Assembly: GCA_023266575.1 (NCBI GenBank)
Contig: JAHFPV010000017.1
Location: forward strand, 1-64,000
Origin: Sphingobium sp.
GTDB lineage: Bacteria; Pseudomonadota; Alphaproteobacteria; Sphingomonadales; Sphingomonadaceae
Reading direction: 5' to 3'
DNA: 64,000 bases
Each line of letters starts with the position of its first letter. Positions within the stretch are counted from its first letter, which is position 1. The translations under genes were made by a program, and so were the position numbers. Below, piece after piece: positions 1 to 8,064 of this stretch. The notes below the pieces were generated by a model. It was not told the origin of the DNA. It saw only the letters and a program-made list of their open reading frames with translations, and searched no databases.

Positions 1-41
1 GACTTCGGCTCTAACCCAGAAACCCACGGTCCCATCCGTCA

Positions 42-71
42 GACCGTCTGGGGTGGCCACCCCAGACGGTC
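42..71. repeat. Perfect 30-bp palindrome
   Basis: The arms GACCGTCTGGGGTGG and CCACCCCAGACGGTC meet without a spacer, so the whole 30 bp is self-complementary. It lies 120 bp beyond the queE stop in the direction of queE transcription. No T-tract follows on either strand, so it is not a standard terminator. It could be an operator or a decayed mobile repeat. Confidence 0.6.
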
Positions 72-111
72 AACCCGAATGCAACTGCTCTCAGGTCAAC
101 CGCAAGATGCA

Positions 112-157
112 AGAAACCTGCGCGCTGCGTTTCTCGACTTCGCTCGAAACGAACGGA
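112..157. repeat. Partial copy of the GTTTCTCGACTTCGCTCG dispersed repeat
   Basis: The stretch carries the right arm (TTTCTCGACTTCGCTCGAAA, then CGAACGGA) and a loop similar to the complete inverted repeat at 10289-10356, but the left arm is missing. The rest of the 1-190 gap shows only this and the palindrome at 42-71. Confidence 0.65.
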
Positions 158-190
158 TCAAGGTAAAGCCATCACGCTCTAAGCCAGCGC

Positions 191-838
191 CTATCGCAGG
201 CCCAGATATTTATGGGCCTGCACCGTCAGCCGCCAGCGCGGACGGTCCATGACCAACGCGATCGCGGCGCGGGCATTGTCCTGCGCATGGGGGTCATCGA
301 GCGGCTGGAGCAGATGATGGGCGAAGGCCCATTGCTCCATTACCGCGACATCGGCGAGCGAGTGACCGCCGCCGGGCTGGGGCCAGACCAGCTTCAACTC
401 ATGGCCTTCGCGCTGCACGACCTGGCTGCCCGCCTTGGGGCTGATGCAGATCCAGTCGATGCCGGGATGGACCGGCAGCGTGCCGTTGCTTTCGATCGCG
501 ATGGTGAAGCCGCGGGCATGGAGCGCATCGACCAGCGCATCATCGACCTGCAACATCGGCTCTCCGCCGGTCAGGACGATATAGCGGCCCGGCTCCCCCT
601 CGCCCCAGAAAGCCAGCGCAGCGTCCGCCAGCGCGGCGGCATCGGCGAATTTGCCGCCGCCATCGCCATCGGTCCCGACGAAATCGGTGTCGCAGAAGCG
701 GCAGATCGCCTGCGCCCGGTCCTGTTCGCGTCCGCTCCACAGGTTGCAGCCGGCAAAGCGCAGGAAAACTGCGCGCCGCCCGGCCTGCACCCCTTCCCCC
801 TGAAGGGTCAGGAACATTTCCTTGACCGCATAGCTCAT
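191..838 (-). CDS. queE: 7-carboxy-7-deazaguanine synthase QueE
   Basis: Radical SAM enzyme that rearranges 6-carboxytetrahydropterin to 7-carboxy-7-deazaguanine in the queuosine precursor pathway. The protein is 215 aa. The cluster-binding cysteines are C31, C46 and C49, giving CX14CX2C rather than the usual CX3CX2C, an extended loop known from some proteobacterial QueE proteins. The LTGGEP motif and the LKLVWPQ segment fit the family. The start at 838 (MSYAVKEMFLTLQGEG) is chosen because the QueE fold begins there; the reading frame stays open upstream but that part is unlike QueE. It lies 13 bp downstream of queC in the same direction, so the two are probably co-transcribed. Confidence 0.95.
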   Translation of the reverse strand: MSYAVKEMFLTLQGEGVQAGRRAVFLRFAGCNLWSGREQDRAQAICRFCDTDFVGTDGDGGGKFADAAALADAALAFWGEGEPGRYIVLTGGEPMLQVDDALVDALHARGFTIAIESNGTLPVHPGIDWICISPKAGSQVVQREGHELKLVWPQPGGGHSLADVAVMEQWAFAHHLLQPLDDPHAQDNARAAIALVMDRPRWRLTVQAHKYLGLR

Positions 839-851
839 CGTCCGCCGCCGT

Positions 852-1544
852 TCAGGGCCGGGTGGCGTAGATGGTGGGGTCGGGCAAGCCTGCTTCCTCA
901 AACCCCTTGGACCGCAGGCGGCAGCTGTCGCACAGGCCGCAATGCTTGCCGTCGGGCGTCGGGTCATAGCAGGACCAGCTGACCCCGGCATCCAGCCCCA
1001 GGCGATGCGCTTCGCGCACAATGTCCGCCTTGCTCATATGTTGCAGCGGGGCGTTGATGCGAATCGGGTGACCCTCCACCCCCGCCTTGGTGGCGAGGGC
1101 GGCCATGGTCTGGAAGGCGTCGATAAATTCGGGGCGGCAATCGGGATAGCCCGAATAATCGAGCGCGTTGACGCCGATGAAAATGTCACTGGCCCCCGCC
1201 ACTTCGGCCAGCCCCAGCGTCAGCGACAGGAAGATGGTGTTGCGGGCGGGTACGTAGGTGACGGGAATATCGTCGCCCACCCCGCCCTTCGGCACGGCGA
1301 TATCGGCAGTCAGCGCCGATCCGCCAAAGGCGGTCAGGTCAAGCGGGAGGACGATATGGCGCATGGCGTTGAGCGCCTGCGCCACCCTTCCGGCCGCGCG
1401 CAGTTCGACACGATGACGCTGGTTATAGTCGATCGACAGGGCCAGCAGATGATAGCCAGCCTCACGCGCCAGACCGCCCGCGACCATCGAATCAAGGCCG
1501 CCCGATAGCAGGACGACGGCGAATTTTCCTTCATTGGCACCCAT
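852..1544 (-). CDS. queC: 7-cyano-7-deazaguanine synthase QueC
   Basis: ATP-dependent ligase that converts 7-carboxy-7-deazaguanine to preQ0, the step after QueE. The protein is 230 aa. The PP-loop SGGLDS is at residues 14-19, and the C-terminal zinc site is visible as [17 protein letters not shown]. Length is normal for the family. It precedes queE with a 13 bp gap. The gene for QueD is not in the window. Confidence 0.96.
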   Translation of the reverse strand: MGANEGKFAVVLLSGGLDSMVAGGLAREAGYHLLALSIDYNQRHRVELRAAGRVAQALNAMRHIVLPLDLTAFGGSALTADIAVPKGGVGDDIPVTYVPARNTIFLSLTLGLAEVAGASDIFIGVNALDYSGYPDCRPEFIDAFQTMAALATKAGVEGHPIRINAPLQHMSKADIVREAHRLGLDAGVSWSCYDPTPDGKHCGLCDSCRLRSKGFEEAGLPDPTIYATRP

Positions 1545-1590
1545 GGCCCCGCGCTACCGCCCGCGATGCGCCAGTGCAAGCATAGTGCGC

Positions 1591-1995
1591 TTATTGGCAG
1601 GCACCGATGCGCCGGGCTTCCATCGCAAAGGCAAATGGTGCGCCATCAGCAATACCCTGCGAATTGATCTGGACCAGTCGGGGGGTTTCGACGCGCAGGT
1701 CGGTGCGGCCATTGCCTGCCGCCGCGCAATCATAGGTGACCGTCGCCATAGAGGCGGCGTCGCTGACGACGAAGCTGCGGCACAGCGTTCGGCCATGGCG
1801 AATCTGGAGCAACTGGCGCAGGTCCGTGACGCACAGCTTGCGTATTTCCCCGCCTTCGCCGCGTTCGTGCAATTCCCATTGCCCGGTTTGCAGCGGGCGC
1901 AGGGCCGCAAGCGTCGGGACATGCGCTGCCCCGGCCCAACTCGCCATCACCATCGCTGCCGCGACGGCCAGCGTCCGCAGTCCGTTCCTTGCCAT
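1591..1995 (-). CDS. Small secreted DUF3617-like protein
   Basis: A 134 aa protein. The start at 1995 (MARNGLRTLAVAAAMVMASW) gives a clear signal peptide ending near AGAA; an in-frame upstream start at 2070 would add a charged stretch with no signal features. The mature part has LQTGQWELHERG followed by two cysteine-containing segments (KLCVTD, TLCRSF) and a C-terminal Cys, which resembles the DUF3617 periplasmic family of unknown role. It lies 46 bp upstream of queC and may be co-transcribed with it. The 146 bp between it and hslO shows no gene or clear site. Confidence 0.7.
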   Translation of the reverse strand: MARNGLRTLAVAAAMVMASWAGAAHVPTLAALRPLQTGQWELHERGEGGEIRKLCVTDLRQLLQIRHGRTLCRSFVVSDAASMATVTYDCAAAGNGRTDLRVETPRLVQINSQGIADGAPFAFAMEARRIGACQ

Positions 1996-2141
1996 GATCT
2001 TAGCCTGTGTCCCGCCATGGGTCGCGCGCCGGGTGAGCCGCAATCCAGTCATCCGACGCATGACCCGCAATTACGGCATTTTGATAGCGCGAACGGACGG
2101 CCTTGCCCAAATTACAAATATCGTTAGCGAAATGATTGCGC

Positions 2142-3044
2142 TTAATGGGTGGTGAAACTGTCGAGCGCCAGCGGGAAGATGCGCGAGCAAAAGGCGCAAT
2201 CGACGCCGATAATGCCGTCGCTGTCCGCCATGTCGATCCGCTCTTCCGCCGGGAAGCGGCCGATGACATCGCGAATATGGGCAATGTCGCAGCGGCAGCC
2301 CTTGGCCAGTGGCGACGGCTCGGTGACCCGCACTTCCGGCTCCTCATGGAACAGGCGCCAGACGATGTCGGTCAACGGCAGCGTCTCATCGGTCAGTTCC
2401 GCCTTGCCCAGCGTGATGCCCAGCGCCTGGACATGCTCCCATTCCGGGTGATCGTGGCGGACATGCAGCCGCTCCCGCCCCACTTCGCCTTCGGGCAGAT
2501 GCTGGATCAGCATTCCACCGGCAATGCAGCCCTGCCCGGCGTCATGACGGGTGCCCATGCGGATGATGCTGGGGATTTGTTCGGACTGGAAGAAATATTG
2601 CTCCGCCGCATCGGCCAGCGTTTCGCCGTCGAGCGGGACGATGCCCTGATAGCGTTCGCCGGTGACCGACTGGTCGAAGGTGATGGCCAGATAGCCCTTG
2701 CCGAACAGGCCGAACAGCGTGGGATCAGGGCCAAGCTCGGCCAGCCGGTCGGCGTCGAACTTGGCATAGCCGCGCAGCTCGCCATTTTTATAGTCCGCTA
2801 CCAGCAGCCGCACGACGCCATTTTCGGTCTGCGCCTGTAGCGTCAGCTGGCCGCCCGCCTGTTTGAGCGTGCTACCCAGGAGGGCCGCCAGCACCAGCGC
2901 GGATGCCAGCAGTCGCTCGATCGGCGGAGGGTAAGCGTGGGCGGCCAAAACCTGATCCAGCACCGGACCCAGCCGCACGATTCGCCCGCGCGCATGACGC
3001 GACGGGATGGTGAAGCCGATGGCATGGTCGATAGGGGGAGGCAT
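2142..3044 (-). CDS. hslO: Redox-regulated chaperone Hsp33
   Basis: Cytoplasmic holdase chaperone activated by oxidation. The protein is about 300 aa. The C-terminal zinc centre is seen as GCRCD and, about 30 residues later, CAFC (the CXC...CXXC redox switch). The N-terminal domain has the family features GRIVRLG and LTLQAQTENGVVRLL. The ATG at 3044 is preferred; a GTG at 3050 would add two residues. It follows argF on the same strand, an arrangement common in alphaproteobacteria, but a 193 bp gap with hairpin repeats separates them. Confidence 0.95.
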   Translation of the reverse strand: MPPPIDHAIGFTIPSRHARGRIVRLGPVLDQVLAAHAYPPPIERLLASALVLAALLGSTLKQAGGQLTLQAQTENGVVRLLVADYKNGELRGYAKFDADRLAELGPDPTLFGLFGKGYLAITFDQSVTGERYQGIVPLDGETLADAAEQYFFQSEQIPSIIRMGTRHDAGQGCIAGGMLIQHLPEGEVGRERLHVRHDHPEWEHVQALGITLGKAELTDETLPLTDIVWRLFHEEPEVRVTEPSPLAKGCRCDIAHIRDVIGRFPAEERIDMADSDGIIGVDCAFCSRIFPLALDSFTTH

Positions 3045-3069
3045 CGTCACTAAGCTGCTTTCTCCCCTC

Positions 3070-3216
3070 CCGATTGCGAGAGGGCGATTTGGGAACGATC
3101 AAGCCCCCGGCTTGATCTGAACAACGCGGGGCGCTGTTCACCCAAATCGGGGGAGGGTCTGTCAATCAACGGGACGGACATGCCTTCCCCTAACCCCTCC
3201 CGCAAGCGGGAGGGGG
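3070..3216. repeat. Nested intergenic hairpins between argF and hslO
   Basis: Three inverted repeats occupy the gap. GATCAAGCC-CCC-GGCTTGATC is at 3097-3117; it is framed by CGATTTGGG and CCCAAATCG arms; CCCCTCCCGC-AA-GCGGGAGGGG is at 3194-3215, about 22 bp after the argF stop. None is followed by a clear T-run, so they look more like dispersed repeats than canonical terminators. Confidence 0.6.
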
Positions 3217-3237
3217 AATTTTGGATATAGGACGGCT

Positions 3238-4164
3238 CTAAAGCTTTCCAAGCGCCCAGAGCAGGACCGACTTCTGGCCATGGATGCGGTTTTCCGCCTC
3301 GTCCCAGATCAGCGACTGGGGGCCGTCGATCACCTCCCCGACGACTTCCTCGCCACGATGGGCGGGCAGGCAGTGGAGGAACTTGGCCTGTGGCCTGGCC
3401 CCGGCCATCAGCGCGGACGTGACCTGATAGGGCATCATCGCCGCCAGTTTTTCTTCTGCATGGGACTGGCCCATCGAAATCCAGGTGTCGGTGACGACAA
3501 CGTCCGCGCCTGCAACTGCCGCCGCCGGATCGCGGGTCAGGGTGATGCGTGCGCCCTGTTTTTCCGCGACCGCGGCGAAGGCCGGATCGGGATCATAGCC
3601 CTGCGGCACGCCGATGCGGACGTCGAACTTCAACAGGCCCGCCGCCTCGATGATCGAATGGAGGACGTTGTTGCCGTCACCCAGCCAGGCCCACTGGCTG
3701 CCGGGAAGCGCCAGCCCATGTTCCACCACGGTCAGCAGGTCCGCGACGATCTGGCAGGGATGCGACAGGTCAGTCAGGCCATTGATGACCGGGACGGTGG
3801 CGTAATGGGCCATCTCCTCGATCTTGGCATGATCGTCGGTGCGGATCATGATCGCGTCGCACATGCGGCTCAAGACGCGGGCGGTGTCTGCCACCGTCTC
3901 GCCCCGGCCCAGCTGGCTGGTCGCGCCGTCGAGGATCAGTGAGGTGCCGCCCAGCTGGCGGATCGCCATGTCGAAGGAGACGCGGGTGCGGGTCGAGTTT
4001 TTCTCGAAGATCATCGCCAGCGTGTGACCCGCAAGTGGCGCATCAATGTCGACGCGGCCCTTGGGCCAGCTGGCCCGCGCGGCCTTGCGGTCGATGGCGT
4101 CGGCAATCATTGCGGCGATCGCGTCGCCGCCTGCGTTGGACAGGTTCAGGAAATGTCTGGTCAT
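3238..4164 (-). CDS. argF: Ornithine carbamoyltransferase
   Basis: Makes citrulline from ornithine and carbamoyl phosphate in arginine synthesis. The protein is 308 aa from the start [10 protein letters not shown] at 4164. An upstream in-frame start at 4227 is rejected because the extra residues are encoded by the inverted repeat at 4184-4248. Carbamoyl-phosphate-binding STRTR is at residues 57-61 and HPCQ at 135-138. The ornithine-binding segments DTWISMGQ and HCLPAHRG are also present. It follows argD by 93 bp. Confidence 0.97.
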   Translation of the reverse strand: MTRHFLNLSNAGGDAIAAMIADAIDRKAARASWPKGRVDIDAPLAGHTLAMIFEKNSTRTRVSFDMAIRQLGGTSLILDGATSQLGRGETVADTARVLSRMCDAIMIRTDDHAKIEEMAHYATVPVINGLTDLSHPCQIVADLLTVVEHGLALPGSQWAWLGDGNNVLHSIIEAAGLLKFDVRIGVPQGYDPDPAFAAVAEKQGARITLTRDPAAAVAGADVVVTDTWISMGQSHAEEKLAAMMPYQVTSALMAGARPQAKFLHCLPAHRGEEVVGEVIDGPQSLIWDEAENRIHGQKSVLLWALGKL

Positions 4165-4183
4165 TGGTAACAACCCCTTTTTC

Positions 4184-4248
4184 CCAATTCCGTTCGGTTC
4201 AAGCCTGTCGAGAATAGTTCTCGACAAGCTCGAACCGAACGGAATTGG
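4184..4248. repeat. Long inverted repeat between argD and argF
   Basis: The arms CCAATTCCGTTCGGTTC and GAACCGAACGGAATTGG enclose a second stem, TCGAGAA-TAG-TTCTCGA. It belongs to the same style of hairpin as the copies at 10289 and 27104, ending in a CGTTCG/CGAACG block. It could form an mRNA hairpin between argD and argF. Confidence 0.75.
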
Positions 4249-4257
4249 AGGATTGGT

Positions 4258-5454
4258 TCAGGCCACCTGGGCCTCCGCATAGCTGCGCGCGCCGGCGGAC
4301 AGCTTTTCGACACATTCGGCGATATGGCTTTCGTCAATCACCAGCGGAGGCAGGATTCGGACGACATTCTGTCCCGCCGACACGGTCAGCAGGCCATGAT
4401 GGTCGCGCAGATGGGCGACGAAGCTGCGCGCCTCCACCGTATCGCTCAGCTTCACGCCCAGCATCAGCCCCATGCCGCGCACGTCCTGGAACAGGCCGTC
4501 ATGGTTGGGGATCAGCTGTTCCAGCGCAGCGCGCAGGCGCGCACCCATCGCCTTTACATGGTCCATGAAGCCGTCGGACATGACTTCTTCCAGCACCGCC
4601 AGCCCCGCCGCCATGGCGAGCGGATTGCCGCCATAAGTGGTGCCATGGGTGCCGAACACCATGCCCTTGGCCGCTTCCTCGGTCGCCAGGCACGCGCCCA
4701 GCGGGAAGCCTGCGCCAATGCCCTTGGCGACGGCCATGATATCGGGCGTGATGCCAAATTGTTCATGCGCAAAGAAGGTGCCGGTACGGGCATAGCCGCA
4801 CTGGACCTCATCCAGGATGAGCAGCAGGCCATGCTCGTCGCACGCCTTGCGCAGGCCGGTCAGGAATGCGTGCGTCGCGGGTGTCACGCCACCTTCGCCC
4901 TGCACCGGCTCCAGCAGGAAGCCCGCCGTGTTGTCGTCAATCTGCGCCAGCGCGGCGTCCAGATCGTTGAACGGCACCACGGTAAAGCCGGGCAGCAACG
5001 GTTCGAACCCGTCACGCATCTTGGGCTGGCTGGTGGCCGAAATCGTCCCCAGCGTCCGCCCGTGAAAGGCGTTGTCGAAGCTGATGATCTTGTGCCGGTG
5101 CGGCTGCCCATTCACATAATGATAGCGGCGCGCGGTCTTGATCGCGCACTCTACCGCTTCGGCGCCCGAATTGGTGAAGAACACGGTATCGGCAAAGGTC
5201 GTGTCGACCAGCTTCTGCGCGAATTTCTCGCCCAGCGGCATCCCGTAAAGGTTCGACACATGCATCAGCGTCGCGGCCTGATCGGCAATCGCCTTTACCA
5301 GCTTGGGGTGGCCATGACCCAGCAGGTTGACAGCGATACCGCTGGCAAAGTCGAGATAGCGCTCGCCGCGCTCGCCGATCAGATGGCACCCCTCGCCTCG
5401 AACCGGACGAACATCGCACCGGGGGTAAACGGGCATGAGCGGCGTAATCGACAT
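4258..5454 (-). CDS. argD: Acetylornithine/succinyldiaminopimelate aminotransferase
   Basis: PLP-dependent class III aminotransferase in arginine synthesis, possibly also serving lysine synthesis. The protein is 398 aa, the usual length. PLP-contact residues are seen as NSGAEAVE (residues 95-102) and LDEVQCG with D215. The Schiff-base lysine K244 lies in AVAKGIGAGFPLGA. A GGGAAGG-like ribosome site precedes the ATG at 5454. It is first in the argD-argF-hslO run. Confidence 0.95.
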   Translation of the reverse strand: MSITPLMPVYPRCDVRPVRGEGCHLIGERGERYLDFASGIAVNLLGHGHPKLVKAIADQAATLMHVSNLYGMPLGEKFAQKLVDTTFADTVFFTNSGAEAVECAIKTARRYHYVNGQPHRHKIISFDNAFHGRTLGTISATSQPKMRDGFEPLLPGFTVVPFNDLDAALAQIDDNTAGFLLEPVQGEGGVTPATHAFLTGLRKACDEHGLLLILDEVQCGYARTGTFFAHEQFGITPDIMAVAKGIGAGFPLGACLATEEAAKGMVFGTHGTTYGGNPLAMAAGLAVLEEVMSDGFMDHVKAMGARLRAALEQLIPNHDGLFQDVRGMGLMLGVKLSDTVEARSFVAHLRDHHGLLTVSAGQNVVRILPPLVIDESHIAECVEKLSAGARSYAEAQVA

Positions 5455-5513
5455 GAGCCTTCCCTTTCTGGGCTTGATGCGCGTCCTTGCACGAAGGACT
5501 GGTGGTACAACGC

Positions 5514-5540
5514 AAAAAGGCGGCCCCCGCCGGGCCGCCC
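5514..5540 (-). terminator. Rho-independent terminator after fliS
   Basis: On the minus strand, an 8-bp GC stem GGGCGGCC/GGCCGCCT-type hairpin (stem bases 5519-5526 with 5532-5539, 5-nt loop) is followed by TTTTT at 5518-5514. It lies about 75 bp past the fliS stop and before argD, so it probably ends the fliD-fliS transcript. The rest of the 5455-5616 gap shows nothing else. Confidence 0.85.
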
Positions 5541-5616
5541 TTTGCGAGCATCGCCTATACAGACGCCATGTTGGGGGTGCAACCCCGCAACACAGGCCAT
5601 TCGGGTAGCTGTGGCC

Positions 5617-6012
5617 CTATCCGATCTGGTTCCAGGCGTCGGCAATCTCGGCCACCAACTCCCGCGCCTGATCGACCGGTTCTGCCGATCTTTCCTTGGC
5701 CCCTACCAGCAGCAGGCGACGCGCTTCGCGGTAGATTTGCGCCAGACCCACCGAAATGTCGCCGCCCTTATCGAAGTCGAGGCTCGATTCGAGCGCGAAG
5801 AGGATCGACATCGCCCGCGCCTGCTTGTCGGACACTTTCATCCGGTCGCCATTACGTTCGGCCAGTGCCGCCGCGTCCATCGCGATCAGCAGTTCGTCGA
5901 AGAGGATTTTGACCAGTGCATGAGGGGTCGCGCCTTCGGTCCGGCTGCCCGAATGGACCGCCGCATAGCGCCGCGCCGCCGTGTTGCCTGCATAACCCTG
6001 ATTGTAGAACAT
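5617..6012 (-). CDS. fliS: Flagellin export chaperone FliS
   Basis: Cytoplasmic chaperone that binds the flagellin C-terminus and hands it to the export gate. The protein is 131 aa, typical for FliS. It starts MFYNQGYAGNTAARRY, which matches the family N-terminus, and has the helical core TPHALVKILFDELL and LFALESSLDFDKGG. It follows fliD by 17 bp and is probably co-transcribed from the sigma-28 site at 7455-7481. Confidence 0.93.
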   Translation of the reverse strand: MFYNQGYAGNTAARRYAAVHSGSRTEGATPHALVKILFDELLIAMDAAALAERNGDRMKVSDKQARAMSILFALESSLDFDKGGDISVGLAQIYREARRLLLVGAKERSAEPVDQARELVAEIADAWNQIG

Positions 6013-6029
6013 CGTCTTGGCGTCCCCGG

Positions 6030-7433
6030 TTAATTGTCGCTGTTGTTCCAGATTTCAATCTGCTGATCGAGATAACTCTGCGTCGCCTTGAGCGCGGTGA
6101 GCCGCGTTTCCATCTTGGAATAGACGCTGGTGAGCTGCGCTTCGTAGCTGGCCATTTGCGTGTCGAGCTTTTCCAGCTGCTCGGTCAGCGTTTCGGCCAA
6201 AGCCTTATATTTGGCCTGGGACTGCACAAATGCGCCATCCTTCAGCTGGATCTTGTCCCTGACACTGTCCATCAGCCCGGCCAGACCCGGATTGGTCGCC
6301 GACGCGACCGTGGGGTTCAGCAATTGCGTAATCGCGGCAGGATCGGCCGCGATGGCCTTGTCCAGCGTATCGGTATCAAGTTTGAGCGTGCCGTCGCGAT
6401 TGGTGGCGACGCCGATGTCGGACAGCGTCTTGTAGGTGCCGGTGGCCGACAGCGCGGTGGAGGTCATTGCCGAGAGCTGGCGGCGCATGTCGCGGATCGA
6501 CGCCTCGCCGTTCAACACGCCGGCGGACGAGGAGTCCGCTCCGGTCGCCGTCGCCGTGTTCAGCGCCTTGACCAGCGTATTGTAGGCGTCGACAAATTCG
6601 ACCATCAGGTCGCGCATCGACGTGGTCGGCTCGGTCGTCGCGAGCGTTACGGTCGTGCCGGGCGCGGCCTTGTTGAGGTCGATTCGCAGATTGGCGATCG
6701 CGGTGTCGATGATGTTGGTGGCATAATGCTGCTCCACCCCGTCAAGCTTGATGATCGCATTTTGCGGGCTGGCCTTCGACACCATGGTCGCGCTGTCGGC
6801 GCCAGCCCAAGCGAAGGCGGCAAGATCAACGCCGCTGACCGATGTCAGCGAGAAATCATTGGCAGCGCCGGTCGCGCCTTTCATCACCAGCCGCGTTCCC
6901 TGCACGTCGGTAACGACCGATGCGGTGACGCCCAGCCCCGATGCATTGATGGCAGCGGCAAGGCCGGTATAGCTGTTGTTGGTGGCCGTGATGGTAATGG
7001 CGGCGGTCGAACCGCCAACCGTCAGCGTCAACTCACCCTCTCCGACCGCGCTGGCCGCCGTCGCGCCGGACACCGGGGTCGAGGCCAGGGTGCGGGCGGA
7101 CGCGAGTTGCTGCACTTCCAGCTGGGCGGGCAATCCTGTCGGCACGCCGCCGGGCAGGAGGCTGACCGAGGCAATGCTGGTGTCGTTGGACGCAGGCGTG
7201 CCCGCGTAGCCGGTGCCGGACAAGAGGGTGGTCAGCGCATCGGCAAAAGTATCAAGCGAGCTGGAGGCCGACGCCAGCGCGGAAATCCGCGCGCTGTTCA
7301 GGCTCTGGCGATCGGTGATCACCTTTTCCTTGGGATCGCGCGTGGCGGCAACCAGGCTGGAAACGAGCGACTGGGTGTCGATGCCCGATCCGATGCCGAG
7401 TGCGGTGGTGATACTGGAGGTGACCGATGCCAT
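6030..7433 (-). CDS. fliD: Flagellar filament cap FliD
   Basis: Filament-capping protein (HAP2) that helps flagellin fold at the tip. The protein is 467 aa. The FliD N-terminal region is recognisable (GIGSGIDTQSLVSSLV, then DPKEKV and a coiled-coil stretch). The C-terminal region ends with the usual long helix (KALAETLTEQLEKLDTQM). A sigma-28 promoter lies 22 bp upstream of the start, marking fliD-fliS as a late unit separate from the gene at 7513. Confidence 0.95.
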   Translation of the reverse strand: MASVTSSITTALGIGSGIDTQSLVSSLVAATRDPKEKVITDRQSLNSARISALASASSSLDTFADALTTLLSGTGYAGTPASNDTSIASVSLLPGGVPTGLPAQLEVQQLASARTLASTPVSGATAASAVGEGELTLTVGGSTAAITITATNNSYTGLAAAINASGLGVTASVVTDVQGTRLVMKGATGAANDFSLTSVSGVDLAAFAWAGADSATMVSKASPQNAIIKLDGVEQHYATNIIDTAIANLRIDLNKAAPGTTVTLATTEPTTSMRDLMVEFVDAYNTLVKALNTATATGADSSSAGVLNGEASIRDMRRQLSAMTSTALSATGTYKTLSDIGVATNRDGTLKLDTDTLDKAIAADPAAITQLLNPTVASATNPGLAGLMDSVRDKIQLKDGAFVQSQAKYKALAETLTEQLEKLDTQMASYEAQLTSVYSKMETRLTALKATQSYLDQQIEIWNNSDN

Positions 7434-7454
7434 TGCGCCGTCCTTTCAGAGGAA

Positions 7455-7481
7455 AGAACGGCGCTAGCGGCAAGACCTTTA
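7455..7481 (-). promoter_or_regulatory. Sigma-28 (FliA) promoter of fliD-fliS
   Basis: Reading the minus strand: TAAAGGTC, 11 nt, GCCGTTCT. The known FliA consensus is TAAAGTTT-N11-GCCGATAA, so the TAAA and GCCG cores and the spacing all match. It sits in the 79 bp between the 7513 gene and fliD. Confidence 0.8.
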
Positions 7482-7512
7482 GGAATGATTTTCGCGGGAT
7501 GACCCGCATGGA

Positions 7513-7974
7513 TTATCCGTTGGCGGAGGCGAGCAACTGGTCGACCGTGCCGCGGCCCGGCGAACCCTGGGCGAGATGGGCATAGGCAGCCTTTTCGACC
7601 ATGCGCCGGGCGATGACGGCGGCATGTTCGACCGCTTCCTTGCTCGCGGGCGGCAGAGGCACCAGGATGATCGGCACCGGCATCATCGCCTGGATGGCGC
7701 CCGCGGCGGCTTCGACGCTGGGCGGATTGGTGGCCGATCGCAGGTCAGCCAATATGTCGGCAATTTCGACATGGACCTTGGCATATTCGGCGGCGCTGGC
7801 GACGTCTTCGTCGATCGACGCAAGGTCGATCTGCGGCGCGGCGCTACGCGCGCCGGGCGCTTCGCGATCCGATCGGCCCGACGATGCAGGCGGGACGGCC
7901 TGCACCGTGGACAGCGCACGCGATGCGGCCCTGTCTATCGGCGATACTTCGCTGCGTGAACCATAGTCGCTCAT
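7513..7974 (-). CDS. Unknown late flagellar-cluster protein
   Basis: A 153 aa protein I do not recognise. The N-terminal 50 residues are Ser/Ala/Arg-rich and look disordered. The middle has an acidic helix (DLASIDEDVASAAEYAKVHV), then a hydrophobic MMPVPIILVPLPP segment and a helical C-terminus. No signal peptide is seen. It lies between flhB and fliD on the same strand, with its own sigma-28 promoter at 8007-8033, so expression with fliC and fliD is likely. A FlaG or export-chaperone-like role is possible from position only; no family motif supports it. Confidence 0.75.
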   Translation of the reverse strand: MSDYGSRSEVSPIDRAASRALSTVQAVPPASSGRSDREAPGARSAAPQIDLASIDEDVASAAEYAKVHVEIADILADLRSATNPPSVEAAAGAIQAMMPVPIILVPLPPASKEAVEHAAVIARRMVEKAAYAHLAQGSPGRGTVDQLLASANG

Positions 7975-8006
7975 GACGCACCATTATAATGCGTCCCCAT
8001 GAAGAG

Positions 8007-8033
8007 ATTACGGACAAAAGCGGCTAAACTTTA
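8007..8033 (-). promoter_or_regulatory. Sigma-28 (FliA) promoter of the 7513 gene
   Basis: Minus strand: TAAAGTTT, 11 nt, TCCGTAAT. The -35 element is a full match to the FliA consensus and the -10 element keeps CCG. It lies between the flhB stop and the start of the unknown gene, about 33 bp before the ATG. Confidence 0.8.
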
Positions 8034-8064
8034 GTTCACCAAGTCAGAAAAGCTGGCACGCCTT

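Noticed and set aside
4324-6033. 569-codon plus-strand frame opposite argD and fliS
   Set aside because: It spans two real minus-strand genes and the terminator, is rich in Arg/Gln/His and has no recognisable domain.
5916-7502. 528-codon plus-strand frame opposite fliD
   Set aside because: Shadow of fliD; no domain and a biased Arg/Gly composition.
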